From Psoroptes ovis (lineage: Eukaryota; Arthropoda; Arachnida; Sarcoptiformes; Psoroptidae), in the NCBI GenBank assembly GCA_002943765.1, contig PQWQ01000031.1:248001-312000 (forward strand): a stretch of 64,000 nucleotides of DNA, given 5' to 3'. A program made the position numbers and the translations under genes. How positions within the stretch are numbered: the first letter of the stretch is position 1; each line of letters opens with the position of its first letter. This document shows positions 24,744-37,400 of the stretch, in pieces. Under the pieces are notes generated by a model, which worked only from the letters and a program-made list of their open reading frames with translations, was not told the origin of the DNA and did not search any database.

Positions 24744-27370
24744 TGATCAATGCGACTAGGGAAATATTATTATTTCGAGAAACCTTATTGTGATTATGAT
24801 GAATCGACTTTTTCTATTTAGTCAATTTTTAGTTATATTTGGTTATGAGCTGTTGACTATGGCCCAAATGTACAAATATCAATAAACTTACCAAAAATCC
24901 CAACCAAATTTTCATGGGGGGTAAAAAATCCTAAATTTACATATTTCACACTGTAATATTTATGCATCATGGATCAATATCGAACGTTATGGTCATTAAA
25001 TGACGAATTCACCGAATGATTATGATCAATGATTTTCGCTGGTTGTTGGTGTTGGTTTTGTTTGTTTGTGATGATGATTAATAATCTTTAATAACGATGA
25101 CAAAATATTCAATAATATTCCAGAATAGAATATCGAGTTTTTATTCACAGATATATTTATCATTATAATTCATTCATTTAGGGATGATTTTATGATAATT
25201 CATTCACCATTCACTCATTTACATTGTCATTGATTTATATGATATATATGATAAATATTCACTTGATAGTTTGGCGATGATGATTTTCGTCACAAAAATA
25301 TATCCAAAAAGATTGTCTCGCTTAATGATGATGAATGATGATTTTGGCCAATGCTGCAAATGCTGAAAATGCTTAGTAGAATCTTCTGAAATAATTAAGC
25401 AAAACACAGTGACCAAAAATATAATCACGGCTCTAATCACACACAGATATTATACCAATTTACCATGGTTGACCATGGTGTTTCAAATTATTTACAAGGT
25501 TTTCAATTTTGAAATAATAAACAAAGCTTGAAATACAATGAATTGATTGAAAACATTGACAATCTCACACCAAAAACAATAGTCTTGTCATTTTGTTTTA
25601 CTAAATGCTTGTCATCGATGCTTATATATGCTTCTAACACAGAGACTATTTTCATACAAAATTTGCCACTTCATCATCATGGCATAGTAAAGTTTAAAAA
25701 TATTCAAGTCTTTGTGACAATATTCATGTATTAACCTGATACATAATGATTTTTCGATTTTTAATTACCACAGAATCTGCTGCTCTGTGTGAAACCAATG
25801 ATGTTTATTTCCGTCTCAAAAATGTCACTAATCATCAAATGTAAAAGTTTCATCAAAAAATAAAAAATAATAAAATAAACAAAAATTGTTATTATTTGAA
25901 TCCAATCACACAATATGCTTGCATTTCGGATATATTTTCGGCTCTCTGTGAATATATATCAATCAAAACACTGTGAAAAATTCAAAAATTTTCAAAATTT
26001 TCAATTTCCGTCTCTCCGGTATCTTGCATTGTGGAGATAATGTGGTTTCAAAAAAAATTCAAATCAAAGGAATCGGAAGATCATTGAATAGAATTGCCAT
26101 TGAAATTTCACGCCGAATTTTTCTCAATTTTCAATTCAAAGCTCCTATGATTGGCAAAACTCAATTCAGTATGGTGAAAATCACCGAAACTCATTTACGC
26201 CAAATTCAAATTTCTCGGCCCATCCATCCATCCAATGTATGTTTTTAATGACAATTGACTTATTATCCATTATCATTTAATGATAATAATGGAGTGTGCT
26301 GTGCTGTGCACTCTAAATCAAAATGAAATGAATTGAGACAAAATATAATACACAATAATAAACCAAGCAAATTAATTGATGGTCAAATTTTTTGGATAAT
26401 GAAATTACTTTGTGGTTTGTTGTATGAATGTAGCTCTTGAAAGATATCGGGCAACAGCAGCAGACAGCAAACAAAAACTGAATTGAATGCAGTAGACAAC
26501 AGTGGAAAAAGTTAATTTTTGTTCAAATGTAAATAATGACAATTAATTATTATTATTATTAAATTTATATGATCAAGATCATAAGATACACACAAGAACC
26601 GTTTTCAGATTTCCAATGTTTCACTTCAATATGATTCAATGTGGTATGAATTCAATCGGAATTCTTTGTGTTTGTAAGTGTTTCAATGAATTGAGAATAT
26701 AACATCCATTAACCAGGCTGTGACAAACAAGGACCCTTTGGTTGTTGTTGAAGAATACAAATTAAATATCATTTTTCCAATTCAATTCAATTCAATTTTA
26801 TTTAATTCAATAAATTGACTCTTGAAAAAATATATATTGAAGAACATACGACCATACCGAAAATTGGTTGATGATGCTTTTGAATTGAGAATGGATGAAT
26901 GAATCGAAACAAATGGAAACAAACAATGTACAAATATATGCACAGTGAATTTGTAGTCTCCATTCAAACCATTCTTTGTTTGAAATGAATTGAACGCTTA
27001 TGATGATGATGATGACAAAGAGAATCATTTTATGCCTTTTGTCACCAAAATTTCGAGTGCACAAAGAGTGCTCAAAGTGGATCCAAAATGGTGGAACTAA
27101 ATGATGTTCATCATCATTATCAACGATGACTAAATCAAATCAAATAAACAACATTAACTTTGATTGTTTTTTGGTCCCTGATTCTGATGATTATTGTGGT
27201 ATTAAGAGATACAATTATTGATAATGATGTTCCAAACCTTGAAAACCTTTGATTCGGAAATTTGTAAAATGAAAATAGGAGACCGGGCCCTAGAACCTAT
27301 TAGTTGAAATTATTTGTGTGAAATGACTTTGGATAATTTTTTTTCGCACTTTTGATAAAATTACAAAATT

Positions 27371-27535
27371 TACAAGGTTTCAAGTTTTAATTCGTAGTTT
27401 TAAAATTAATTTTCGTAATTTTAAAGTTGATTTTCATAGTTTTGAATGTAATTTTACTCTATAATATTACGAAATTCAATTTTAAAACTACGAAAATTAA
27501 TTTTAAAATCACGAATTAAAACTTGAAATCCTGTA
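27371..27535. mobile_element. family B element (165 bp)
   Basis: TACAAGGTTTCAAGTTTTAA against TTAAAACTTGAAATCCTGTA. TA flanks both ends. Another copy begins 350 bp further right. Confidence 0.85.
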
Positions 27536-27885
27536 CAATCATTAACTGTCTGTCTGTGAAAATGATGATCAATATGAAATTGTCGGAGCATCTCTGATTA
27601 TGATGACGACATGACTAATTAGTGAATGATTCATTATCACTTGAATTTTTCACAAAATGAATCAATTTTGATTTAGATGTGGTTGTGGTCGATAGTCAAA
27701 ACATTACATTTTTGGTTGACCGACACAATCATCAACAGGATCATTGTACATCACACATTAAAAGAATGCTTAGAATGTTTCCTGTTTGAGAAATGTTTTG
27801 TTAGGGACACATAGGCATATAAAATACATTGGAAAATTCATTTGGTCAGCTTTTTGATCAGTGTGGTCAGTGTTTATGATAACGT

Positions 27886-28008
27886 TACAGGGTTTAAAGT
27901 TCGAATTCAGAGTTTTAAAATTGATTTTCGTAGTTTTGAATGTAATTTTTAATTGTACAATTACGAAATTCAACTTTAAAACTACGAATTAAAGCTTTAA
28001 ACCTTGTA
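27886..28008. mobile_element. family B element, shortened (123 bp)
   Basis: TACAGGGTTTAAAGTTCGAA against AATTAAAGCTTTAAACCTTG. Like the 7925 copy it is about 40 bp short, two sub-repeats fewer. Confidence 0.75.
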
Positions 28009-28373
28009 TTATTAACATCATAGGATAAAATGACTGATAGTTTTGCTGTTGTTGTTTTTTATGGGTATCAATTATCAATTTTACCAATAAAAAATAAAGC
28101 AAAAACACGTGACCAATCATATGATCACGTACTTACATTACACAAGGCACTGGATATGAATATATGGCTCAGCATCCATAAAAACAATAATTTTCGAACT
28201 AATGAACTGCAAACAATAAAATGAAATAATCGACATGTACAAGATTGCGGGGAAATAAATAAATATTCTGTGAATTTCACTGTGGAAAAAACACATTAAT
28301 TTGATTATATTCCACACATATTTCTTCGGTCCCTAACCACAATAATAAGAAATATAAATTTGCTTGTTATTTC

Positions 28374-28455
28374 TCGGTTGTCCGAAAAATTCTGTCCGAT
28401 TTTCATCATTCAACTCTGCATTCGATCAAGCCGAATGAACTTTTCGGACAATCTA
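28374..28455. mobile_element. family A MITE, asymmetric subtype, reverse orientation
   Basis: Right arm GATCAAGCCGAATGAACTTTTC is the reverse complement of the left arm of the copies at 3227 and 3868, and ends GGACAATCTA. The left arm is CGGTTGTCCGAAAAATTCTG. Confidence 0.75.
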
Positions 28456-29384
28456 TTTGTTATTTTGGCCAAAATTCAAATAACAATAATCTTGACCAAA
28501 TAATAATAATAAAGCAATAAAATTGATGAACATTTCGATAACTTTTTTGGTTAATATTTCACCATCTAAAAACGACGACAATTATTCATCAATGTGGTCA
28601 TCGTTGTCGTTGTAGAGCTGTGAGAATCGTTGAGATCATTGATATCATTGATAGGGCGAGATGAAATATGCCAAATATAACAACAATTCAAAAATTAAAA
28701 CCGGATTTCCACAATCACATTGACAAAACAATACACACATTTGACACATGATGTGATGATCATCAATAGACTTGAAATGGACACATTTCTTCGGACATTT
28801 TGTTTATCAGATTAATCTGATATTGTGATTGAATTTGTGAAGATTGTGGATTTCCGTCCAAAAATTTGTCCATGTTTGACATCCACACACATAAATGTGT
28901 TTGATGATGACAGATCAATTGAAAATAATTTGATAGAAAATTTTTAGAAATGATTTTGTTCAGAAATGATCGTACGATACAATTTCGACGAGTGCCCATT
29001 TCAAAATTCGATCGACGATGCTACAATTCGTATTTGGACCCATTTGACAATTTGGTTTCCCCTTGATTCTTCTTCTCGTTGAAATATTAGATGATTGTCG
29101 AATATGAAATAGTTCAGAATATTTGGTGTGTAATCGAAAAACATTAATCTTCAAACATTGTTCATAATTAAAATTTCAAAAAATATTAATTTGGATATAA
29201 TTTTTCTGTGTGTAATTAATTATTGAATTGATTTTATATTAAAATATGTAATTAATATATGATTCAATGATAATTCATGTGTATGTGTGTAACACGCTGT
29301 TAACTAATGGATTCTTGAAATTTTTTTCAATTAATTTTTTCCTTTGGCCAACAACTGATCAATTAATCATCTTAATGATTGTTT

Positions 29385-29427
29385 ATTTCAGGGCCTGCAG
29401 TGCAGTGGTGGTGAAAGGCCCTGAAAT
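29385..29427. other. GC-rich perfect hairpin
   Basis: ATTTCAGGGCC is followed after a 21-nt loop by its exact reverse complement GGCCCTGAAAT. The GC-rich stem stands out in an AT-rich region. It is too short for a typical pre-miRNA. Function unknown. Confidence 0.5.
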
Positions 29428-29991
29428 CTGAATCTTTTTTTCGTGGAAAAAGGGTTAAAACTTTCAAAAGGGTTTCCCTGAAGATGTCAAACGATCAAAG
29501 ATAAATGATTCTTGTTTTTGGTTTCTAAATGAAAATTAATTTCTTCGATTGAAACAAATTATTTGCAATTTTCAGCCCAGAATTCAGTCTTTGGTTATCT
29601 GGTCATTTTTCGAGCTTTTTTTGGTACAAAGATTGCCCAGAAAAAAATAGTATTCAATCAATTTAATCCTATTAAATGATTGTTATTTTTTCTGGTTTAT
29701 CTATCTGGTTATTACTTGTGTTTTGTTGGTTGTTTGTATGATTGGTGAAAATATCGTCAAGTTTTATTTGGGCGATTAATTATTCTGTAACAATGTTTGT
29801 TTCTGTTTCGGTACTGATAAGAATTTTTCTAGTTTAATTATGGTTTATTTGTGTTAGGATTTAGTCTTCGTTTTACTGCAGGAATGAGGGTCTATGACGG
29901 TTTCGGTTTTTTTTTCTGGGTCTAATGCCTAGGATTATAATGTTTAATCATTATTCAATGAACACATCGAATAAAGAAATCATAGCATATA

Positions 29992-30071
29992 TTAAGTTGT
30001 CCGAAAAGTTTTTGCCGATTATATCGTAGAGAATCATGAGAAAATCGGCAAGAACTTATCGGACAACCCAA
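29992..30071. mobile_element. family A MITE, CGAAAAG subtype
   Basis: Left AAGTTGTCCGAAAAGTTTTTG plus the ATATCGTAGAGAAT core; right CAAGAACTTATCGGACAACC. Confidence 0.8.
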
Positions 30072-32324
30072 ATATATCTAGGTTTGTATATGTGTGTGGT
30101 TTGATTGTAGTCTATGGATTGTTTGATGCTGAAACGCTTATCAGGTTGTGGTTTTTAATTAATTAATTTCGGTGGAAATTCACTGATTCAGCGCTTGAAT
30201 CGTTTTTGTACCAATTCTGTTTTACAGTGAATGGAGTCAAATCATTGGAAAAATGAATCAAAATCATTTTTGGAAACAGGACCTAGAACCTATTCGATTT
30301 GACCTTTTTTTTTATTTCAATGGTCGCAATGGTCACTGACATTGTGATTTTTAAATGAATGGAGCTGAAAAAAATAAGGTCAATTTGTAGATTGTCAAAG
30401 ACCCTTTCAATCGAATTGTCATTGTTGTCAATGAACGATTGAATCGATTTGCTAACTTTTGAATACTTTAGATGAATTTCAATTTCTTTGACCACAACCT
30501 TTTGATATAACTATAACCCTTTTGACCTTATTTTTTGGTTTTTCATAAAAATAAAAACGAAAAATGATGAACAAACTTTTGACTTAGTCTCCAGTCAAAG
30601 GTTTACAAATCATCATTGTCATTAATCTAGGGCAATGAAAATTTGCCCCTGACATTTGTACCCTATTGGCGATGATGTCGATCAATGAAATCTAAACGAA
30701 ACAAATAAACGGAAATGATTTGACATTCAAATCAAGCGTAATCGATGGTTTTTTACCGAAATGAATACCGAAAATGAAAAATGGAAAATTTCAATTTCAA
30801 ATAATTTTCACTTCAACATATTCCTATCGAACATTTTTTTGATTGATTAATTTTGATTTTTTGGTGTTTGAACAATGAAAAAAGTGTTAACAATAAACGA
30901 TGACCAGTGACGCGGTCATAATCAATGACTTATACGACATCATTAGCCATTGATAGCCATTCATTGAATGATAAATAATTATGTTTCATCCCTGTATAAG
31001 ATAATCAATTATCGAACACACAAAAATGGTCAATTTATCATCGATTTTGTTGAATATTTCATTGAAAAGTCAGATTTGGCGATCAGAATCTAATGCATTG
31101 AAATCAACTTTGGTCCAGACCAAGATCCAGACCTAATAAACAATGATTTTACACCTTGAAAGTCTTTGAAGGTTTTCTAGGGATTTCTCGGGCCGAATTG
31201 GGCCGAAATTCTTTCGAAAAAATTATCAAAATATTGACTTTCACATCGTAGAAATAATTTAATATTCTTGATTGATTGTGTGGGGCCATTGATTGATTCA
31301 ATGATGCACGTTTTGACCATTTGTTACCATTTACAATCGGGCAATATTCACAGAGATTATTCACATTTGATTCATTTGATCGAGAAACCGAGAAGATTAT
31401 TGGACACACAGAAAATCTGAGATGCAAATCGAACCCGAGTCAAAAACCATCAAATAGCGGCGACCACCACCACCGAAATAATAATCGGGCCATATAAACA
31501 CGTGTCACACACACACACATAATCGTCGTCGTTATCTCTGATCTATAATCTCTAAGAACCTTTAAAAAATAAATAAAAAATGAAAAAGTTTATATTTTAA
31601 CACGTGTCCGCACCGAAAAAATGATACGTCAGATGCATACACCGAATTTTTCCCGATTTTTGAAACCGATATATGCCACACACACATAAACACCGAATAG
31701 CGATTTTCGACAATCTTCGATATCAATCAAGGTTATGTTCATTTTTTGATTTAATATTTTACCAAATGAATTTTCGCAGCTTTGAAACAGTCATTGTACC
31801 AATTGATTTGGTGTTATCTATATATGTTCGATGATGAGATATGGCACAATCGACAGCGTGTGGTCATCAAATCGGGATCGAAAATAAACCGATTCGAAAA
31901 TTCCTCTTTGGAATCTTTGGTTGAAATTGATATCTTTTTGAATTTTACTTTTCAGTGTGATTGATTGCACACTTTGACTTTTGACAATTATTTGAACTAT
32001 TGACTTTAAAACTATAGACTTTGAAGATAATTTGAACTCAAGGGGAGTTTATTATTGGTGGTGCTGCGCGCAGATCAGATCAAATCACAAATCATCCTCG
32101 CGGATCAAATAATCCTCGGGGCCCCGTTGCAAAATGCAAATCATCAAAACCAATTCCACCAATTCAAAGGACGATTTTGTCAAAGGGACTAGAAATATAA
32201 ACCTAATAAAATCCCCGAAAGTCAAATCGACTCGAAAATATTGAATTACAATTATGAACTTCATCAGTGAATCGACATTTGGAATCAAATTTGAATGATA
32301 ATGTTTCATAGAATAATTCATCTA

Positions 32325-32405
32325 TTAGATTGTCCGAAAAGTTCTTGCCGATTATATCGTAGAAAATCAATCGAGAAATCGATGAAAACTTTTTGGACAA
32401 CCTAA
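32325..32405. mobile_element. family A MITE, CGAAAAG subtype
   Basis: Left TTAGATTGTCCGAAAAGTTC with the ATATCGTAGAAAAT core; right GAAAACTTTTTGGACAACCT. Confidence 0.8.
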
Positions 32406-34179
32406 TAGAAAATCAATTTTGGTCTCTTTGGCATTCTCTGGTCAAATGACCAGAAATACCAAAAATAATTATTCACATTTGTTTCGAATGTAATTTGATA
32501 TTTTAAATTTGTTTGCTTTTTTCTAGGGCTATAGTTTTTGAGGTTTTTTTTCTATTTGGTCGGCGGTCAGTCACATTTTATGGTGAAATTTTTTGGTGGT
32601 GGTGGAGATGAAAAAACCTCCAGATGAAAACCACATTTGTGTAACCATTTTATTAAAGGTTATGGCCTTTCGGGATGATTGATATGGCTTTATTCGGTCA
32701 TCATTATTCGGTATCATTCGGATATTTGACTGTTCTTTACAAGACCCTATGCTTTTTGGTCAAAAGTCAAATTCAGGTGACCCAAAATGCCGAAATGCCG
32801 ACAGGGCCAAAATTACTCAAAGTGGCAATGAATTGGGGAATATTCTTGAGAAAATTACTGAAAACATTTTTCATGAATTTTCAAAAATCAAGGGCTGGTT
32901 GCTTCGTCGAAATAATTCGAATTTGATTAGCACACTTTTTTAGGTCCACAAGAATTCTCGGATTAATTCTCAACAATCGTTGAGATTCGTGCAATTTAAA
33001 TTCAGCGTGGATAGGAGTGGCTTTTGTGACCAGAATTTTCTCTGTCGGTGTACAAATTAACCATAGAAAAATATGAAAATAGGAGGGTACATACATGAGG
33101 TATTTAGTGTTCAGAGCTTGCTACCACCACCACCACCATCGCCATTTGCTACCATCATCGACAAACACCACCACTACTAAATAACATCTTATCAGAAGAA
33201 CGAAGAGAAATCAAATCAAATATATAACATACAGTGAATTTGAGACCAAATTCATAAGGTCTTAACCCATAGACATAGACATAGATAGACATACCACAAC
33301 AACAGCAAACAGTCATGTATATTTTTGGATTTGACCATCGCAGTTTTGTTTAATTCACTTTTCTTAGTATGTGAAACTTGGTACTTTGGTTCACACAAAA
33401 AAAAACAGAAGAAATAAATTTTTTCAGTGCAGCAAAAGAAATCAAATAAATGTTAAAAGTTCAGATCAGATCAGACCGTTTTGTTTGATCTTTGATTCAG
33501 CTCAGTTTTCAGTTCATATTTTGTTCAAATAATATAACCAGTGTGGACTTGTTCAATGTGTATCTATTGACGTGCACAGATGCAGACAAACCATAGGCCA
33601 AATAAGTCAAACGCAATAAATATGATCATCATCAACGACGATCAACGATAAGCACAGAGCATAATCATAATGTTTTATTGGTGTCGGGCGTCATTTTCAG
33701 CCATAATTTCACTGTGTATGCTGTGTGTGTTATATAATATCATTTTGGGCCATCCATAAATACATCACCGACCATTACTTTGGACATTGTTTCACATATA
33801 TTTACAACTGATTACTGCTTCTATTTTTTTTTTTGTTGGCTGTTGCACTATCAATCTTTGAAAATTTCATATTTTTGAATGTGTGATGTGTGACACTTGA
33901 TCCATGAATATCATTCACCACTAAACACAATGTATGTATGTTTGTACCACATAGACAAATCACAACAATATCACATTTGTGCACATGACAACCATTGACT
34001 TTATGATCGGTTGTATACTTACTGTGATGATGATGATGATGATGTATATTGGTTGTTGGTTGTTGTAGATTGGTGGTCGATATCCGACGCCGTGAATACA
34101 CATAAAGACATTTATTTAGTGGTGAATGATATGATGTGAGGTTATAACTGTACGAGTGCAGCTATGTGTGTCTATTAGC

Positions 34180-34186
34180 TATAAAA
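34180..34186 (+). promoter_or_regulatory. possible TATA box of svp
   Basis: TATAAAA within CTATAAAACAGTGA, 286 bp upstream of the svp start codon. The context is more box-like than most AT tracts here, but the transcription start is not known. Confidence 0.3.
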
Positions 34187-34471
34187 CAGTGAACATTGAT
34201 AAAGATATGCGATATGCGAATGCCTTTTTTGCTTTTGATGACCTATGACCTGTTGGTCGTCGTCGTTTTTTGATGGTGCCATTGTTTTGTGTTGTTTTTT
34301 GCTGCTGCTGATTATGATTATGATCATATATTGACAACATGATGATGTTTATGGTGATTCATGTTTGATTTTTGACTAGTAACTTGTGATTAGTGACTAG
34401 TGTTTTGAGGCTTTGGGCTTACAATTTTTTTACAATTTTAGTGAAATTGGTTGTTGTGAAGTTTACATCTG

Positions 34472-37400
34472 ATGGCTTTAGCAATAAGTAAACAGCCTCA
34501 ACCTTGGCATCCACCACCATCAACACCTTCATCATCTTCCGCTTCTGTGTCATCATCTTCATCATCAACGTCTTCAAGAAATACTGACCTATCATCACCT
34601 TCATTCGATTCGGAAAAACATAAACCAACAGCCTCATCAACAACAGCGACAAATAGTGAAGTGTCAACGACTGCAACGGATAAGACCAGTGGAACAAGAG
34701 ATTTACAAATAGTTTGTGAAACTAAATCCAATTCCACCTCTGGGCTCGAAGACCCAGATCAACAGCAGCAACAACTTGTGAATAATCAAAGTGATAATAA
34801 TGTACCGACGGCCCAAGCAGCTGCTGTTGCTGCTGCAGCCGCCTTAGCACCATTTTTCGGTACATTTCACCATCCATCGTTGTCTCCAACATCGATTAGT
34901 CCAAATACCAGTCAAACGATTCAAGATATTTCATTACATTACCCAGGTGGTAACCCTCACCATCATACATCGACCCTACAAAACCATCGTCATCAAACTA
35001 CCAATAATATCAATTATTCATCCGAACATTCACATAACCCTAGTGCTTCGACTTCGGTACATTTAAATTTTTCAACACACGGCCACCATCATCAACATCA
35101 TCATTCACAAATGATGTATTCATCACCATCATCCATTTCATCCATTCCGAATGCTCAAACATTCGATGGAGGCCTGCTGATGTCGGCCAGTTCAATCCAA
35201 GGATCATCGATGCAAAATCATGTAGCTTATGCTGCTGCTGCTGCTGCTAATAGCTTTCAACAACCATCGCAGCCTCATATTGGATCTCATCATCATCATC
35301 CACAAATGACCAATGGTCAATTATCATCGATGAGTGTTTCGGCTGCCGCATCACCACAACATCCATCATCATCAATGATTATGACCAATGGAACAACGAT
35401 AACGACGACAACATCGAATTCATATAGTCAATATGCTAATTTTACACAACTTTTACCGGGTTCAAACGGTATATCACAAATGTGTTCAACAACCACCACA
35501 TCATCGGTCACTGGCCATCATCAACATCATCATCATCACGGTGCTGCACATCATCATCATCATCAATCATTACTGTCAGGAATGTCGCCACCGACAATCA
35601 ACACTGGCATACACAATGGATCTCCAGTGGGTACTAATCTAGGAATATCATTAAGTTTAAGCGGGTCTGGTGGTGGCCCCTTAGCAGGTTCAAGATCTAG
35701 TTCAAGTCGTGCATCAAGTACAACAAGTAGTCAAGCATCACCATCAACACCGACATGTAGTTCGAAGCAATTATCGAGTAACACTAATCATCGTGTGAAT
35801 GTGCATCAGCGGAATCTGGCCTCAATAAACGGTGGTGGTGGTGGACCACAACAATCGCAACAACCACAAGGGTCAACAAATTGTGTAACAACCGTAACAG
35901 CAAGTAGTACGACAAACAATAACCAGTTATCAGTCGAATGTGTTGTTTGTGGTGATAAAAGTTCGGGCAAGCATTATGGTCAATTTACTTGTGAAGGTTG
36001 TAAATCATTTTTTAAACGTTCTGTTCGGCGAAATTTGACCTATTCATGTCGTGGTAATCGTTGTTGCCCGGTAGATCAACATCATCGAAATCAATGTCAA
36101 TATTGCCGCCTACGAAAGTGCCTAAAAATGGGAATGCGACGTGAAGGTAACGGATCATTTTTCAATTTTTTTGACTATGGCCAATTCATGTGGCCACACA
36201 CACACACATTCACATTCAATGAAACAATGTGTGGAACTAGGTCCTCCCATATATTCGGATCCATTCACATTAATGTGTATGTATGATCCAGGCGCAAGCG
36301 TTAGATTTCAATGTTTTTCATTTTATCAAAAAGAGGATTGGCTCTGGTTCCAATTGGAACTCCAATTGATAATGGGATATATATAGAGTGTGTCGACTAA
36401 CGAGTACAAAATGGAACAAATGATACAATGATCCAATACTTGGATACAACAAATTTCAGTTTGGCGTCGAACATTGGCCATATCGGACCATATTCCAGTG
36501 TTAGAGATTTTCTCTTTCGAATACTTGTCAAATTCTGGTCCTGATTGATTCTAGTCAAAAGAATGTCAATTGAAATTCTATTAAGTGATGAACCATTTGT
36601 CAAGGCTCGTGATCGTTGCCGATCATCGACTGCGACTACGTCATCATCATCAACAGCGACCGCAACCACAACCACAGCATTGAATCCTATTGATAATGAT
36701 AATCGGATGATCGTTGATAATGACCAAGATGATGATGAAGAATTGGTCAAAGTAGATGGTACACCTTCACCTTCGGTCGAAGGTCATGAAAAATCTAGTC
36801 AACAAATCGATCCAACGAATATTATTGGCAATAATGCACAGGGTCAGCGAGGTATGATTGGTCCTTATCAATCAGAATCAATGGATGCAGATAAAACAAT
36901 CGTCACTCGATCAAGCGAAACGAAACAATCGAAATCATCAAAATCTAATGGTGGTGGCAGCACCAGCAGCAGCAGCAGTAATAAAAGACGTTCATCAAAA
37001 GAGAGCCAATCGAATGCTTTAATTGTTTATGATCCTAATCGATCATTGAGTGTATTGGAATCGAAAAATGCATCAAGTCTTCAAGGGGGAGCTGGAAGCA
37101 GCGGCAGTAAGAGTGACAATGGTGGATCATTAATGGTGCCAAGATCCAATGACAATAACGGACCATTCGCAGGTCTTATGTCACCTTATTTTTATCCGAA
37201 TTTATTTTTTCCACCACCGCCGCCAGCGCCACCACCATCTGCAATCAATTATGGCCATCAAACCATGCCATCAGGACCTGCAACTAGTCTCGATTCAAAT
37301 GGTTCATCACAAACAATAACCTCTTATGACACTAAACAAATGACTAATTGTTGGCCAGCATTGTTGGGTATTCCGATGCCATTCTTGTATCCAGCAGCAA

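Larger units (their letters stand above)
18124..34179. other. 16-kb gene-poor spacer
   Basis: Lies between TAF12 and seven-up. It holds six family A and three family B elements, GAT/ATC and CA microsatellites, and a GC-rich hairpin at 29385-29427. One region near 24.4 kb has a more coding-like frame (separate entry). Otherwise only short unrecognised frames; enhancers of svp would be expected in the right-hand part, but none can be shown. Confidence 0.5.

Noticed and set aside
36147..36300. Continuation of svp exon 1 beyond the DBD to a stop near 36286
   Set aside because: Conserved sequence ends exactly at MRRE before GTAACG, and the AVQRGR continuation is found at 37650, so read-through would give a truncated receptor with no family support.
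34419..36750. Minus-strand and alternate-frame open frames over svp exon 1 and intron 1
   Set aside because: They mirror Ser/Thr/His repeat codons of svp, have no domain and no splice support.
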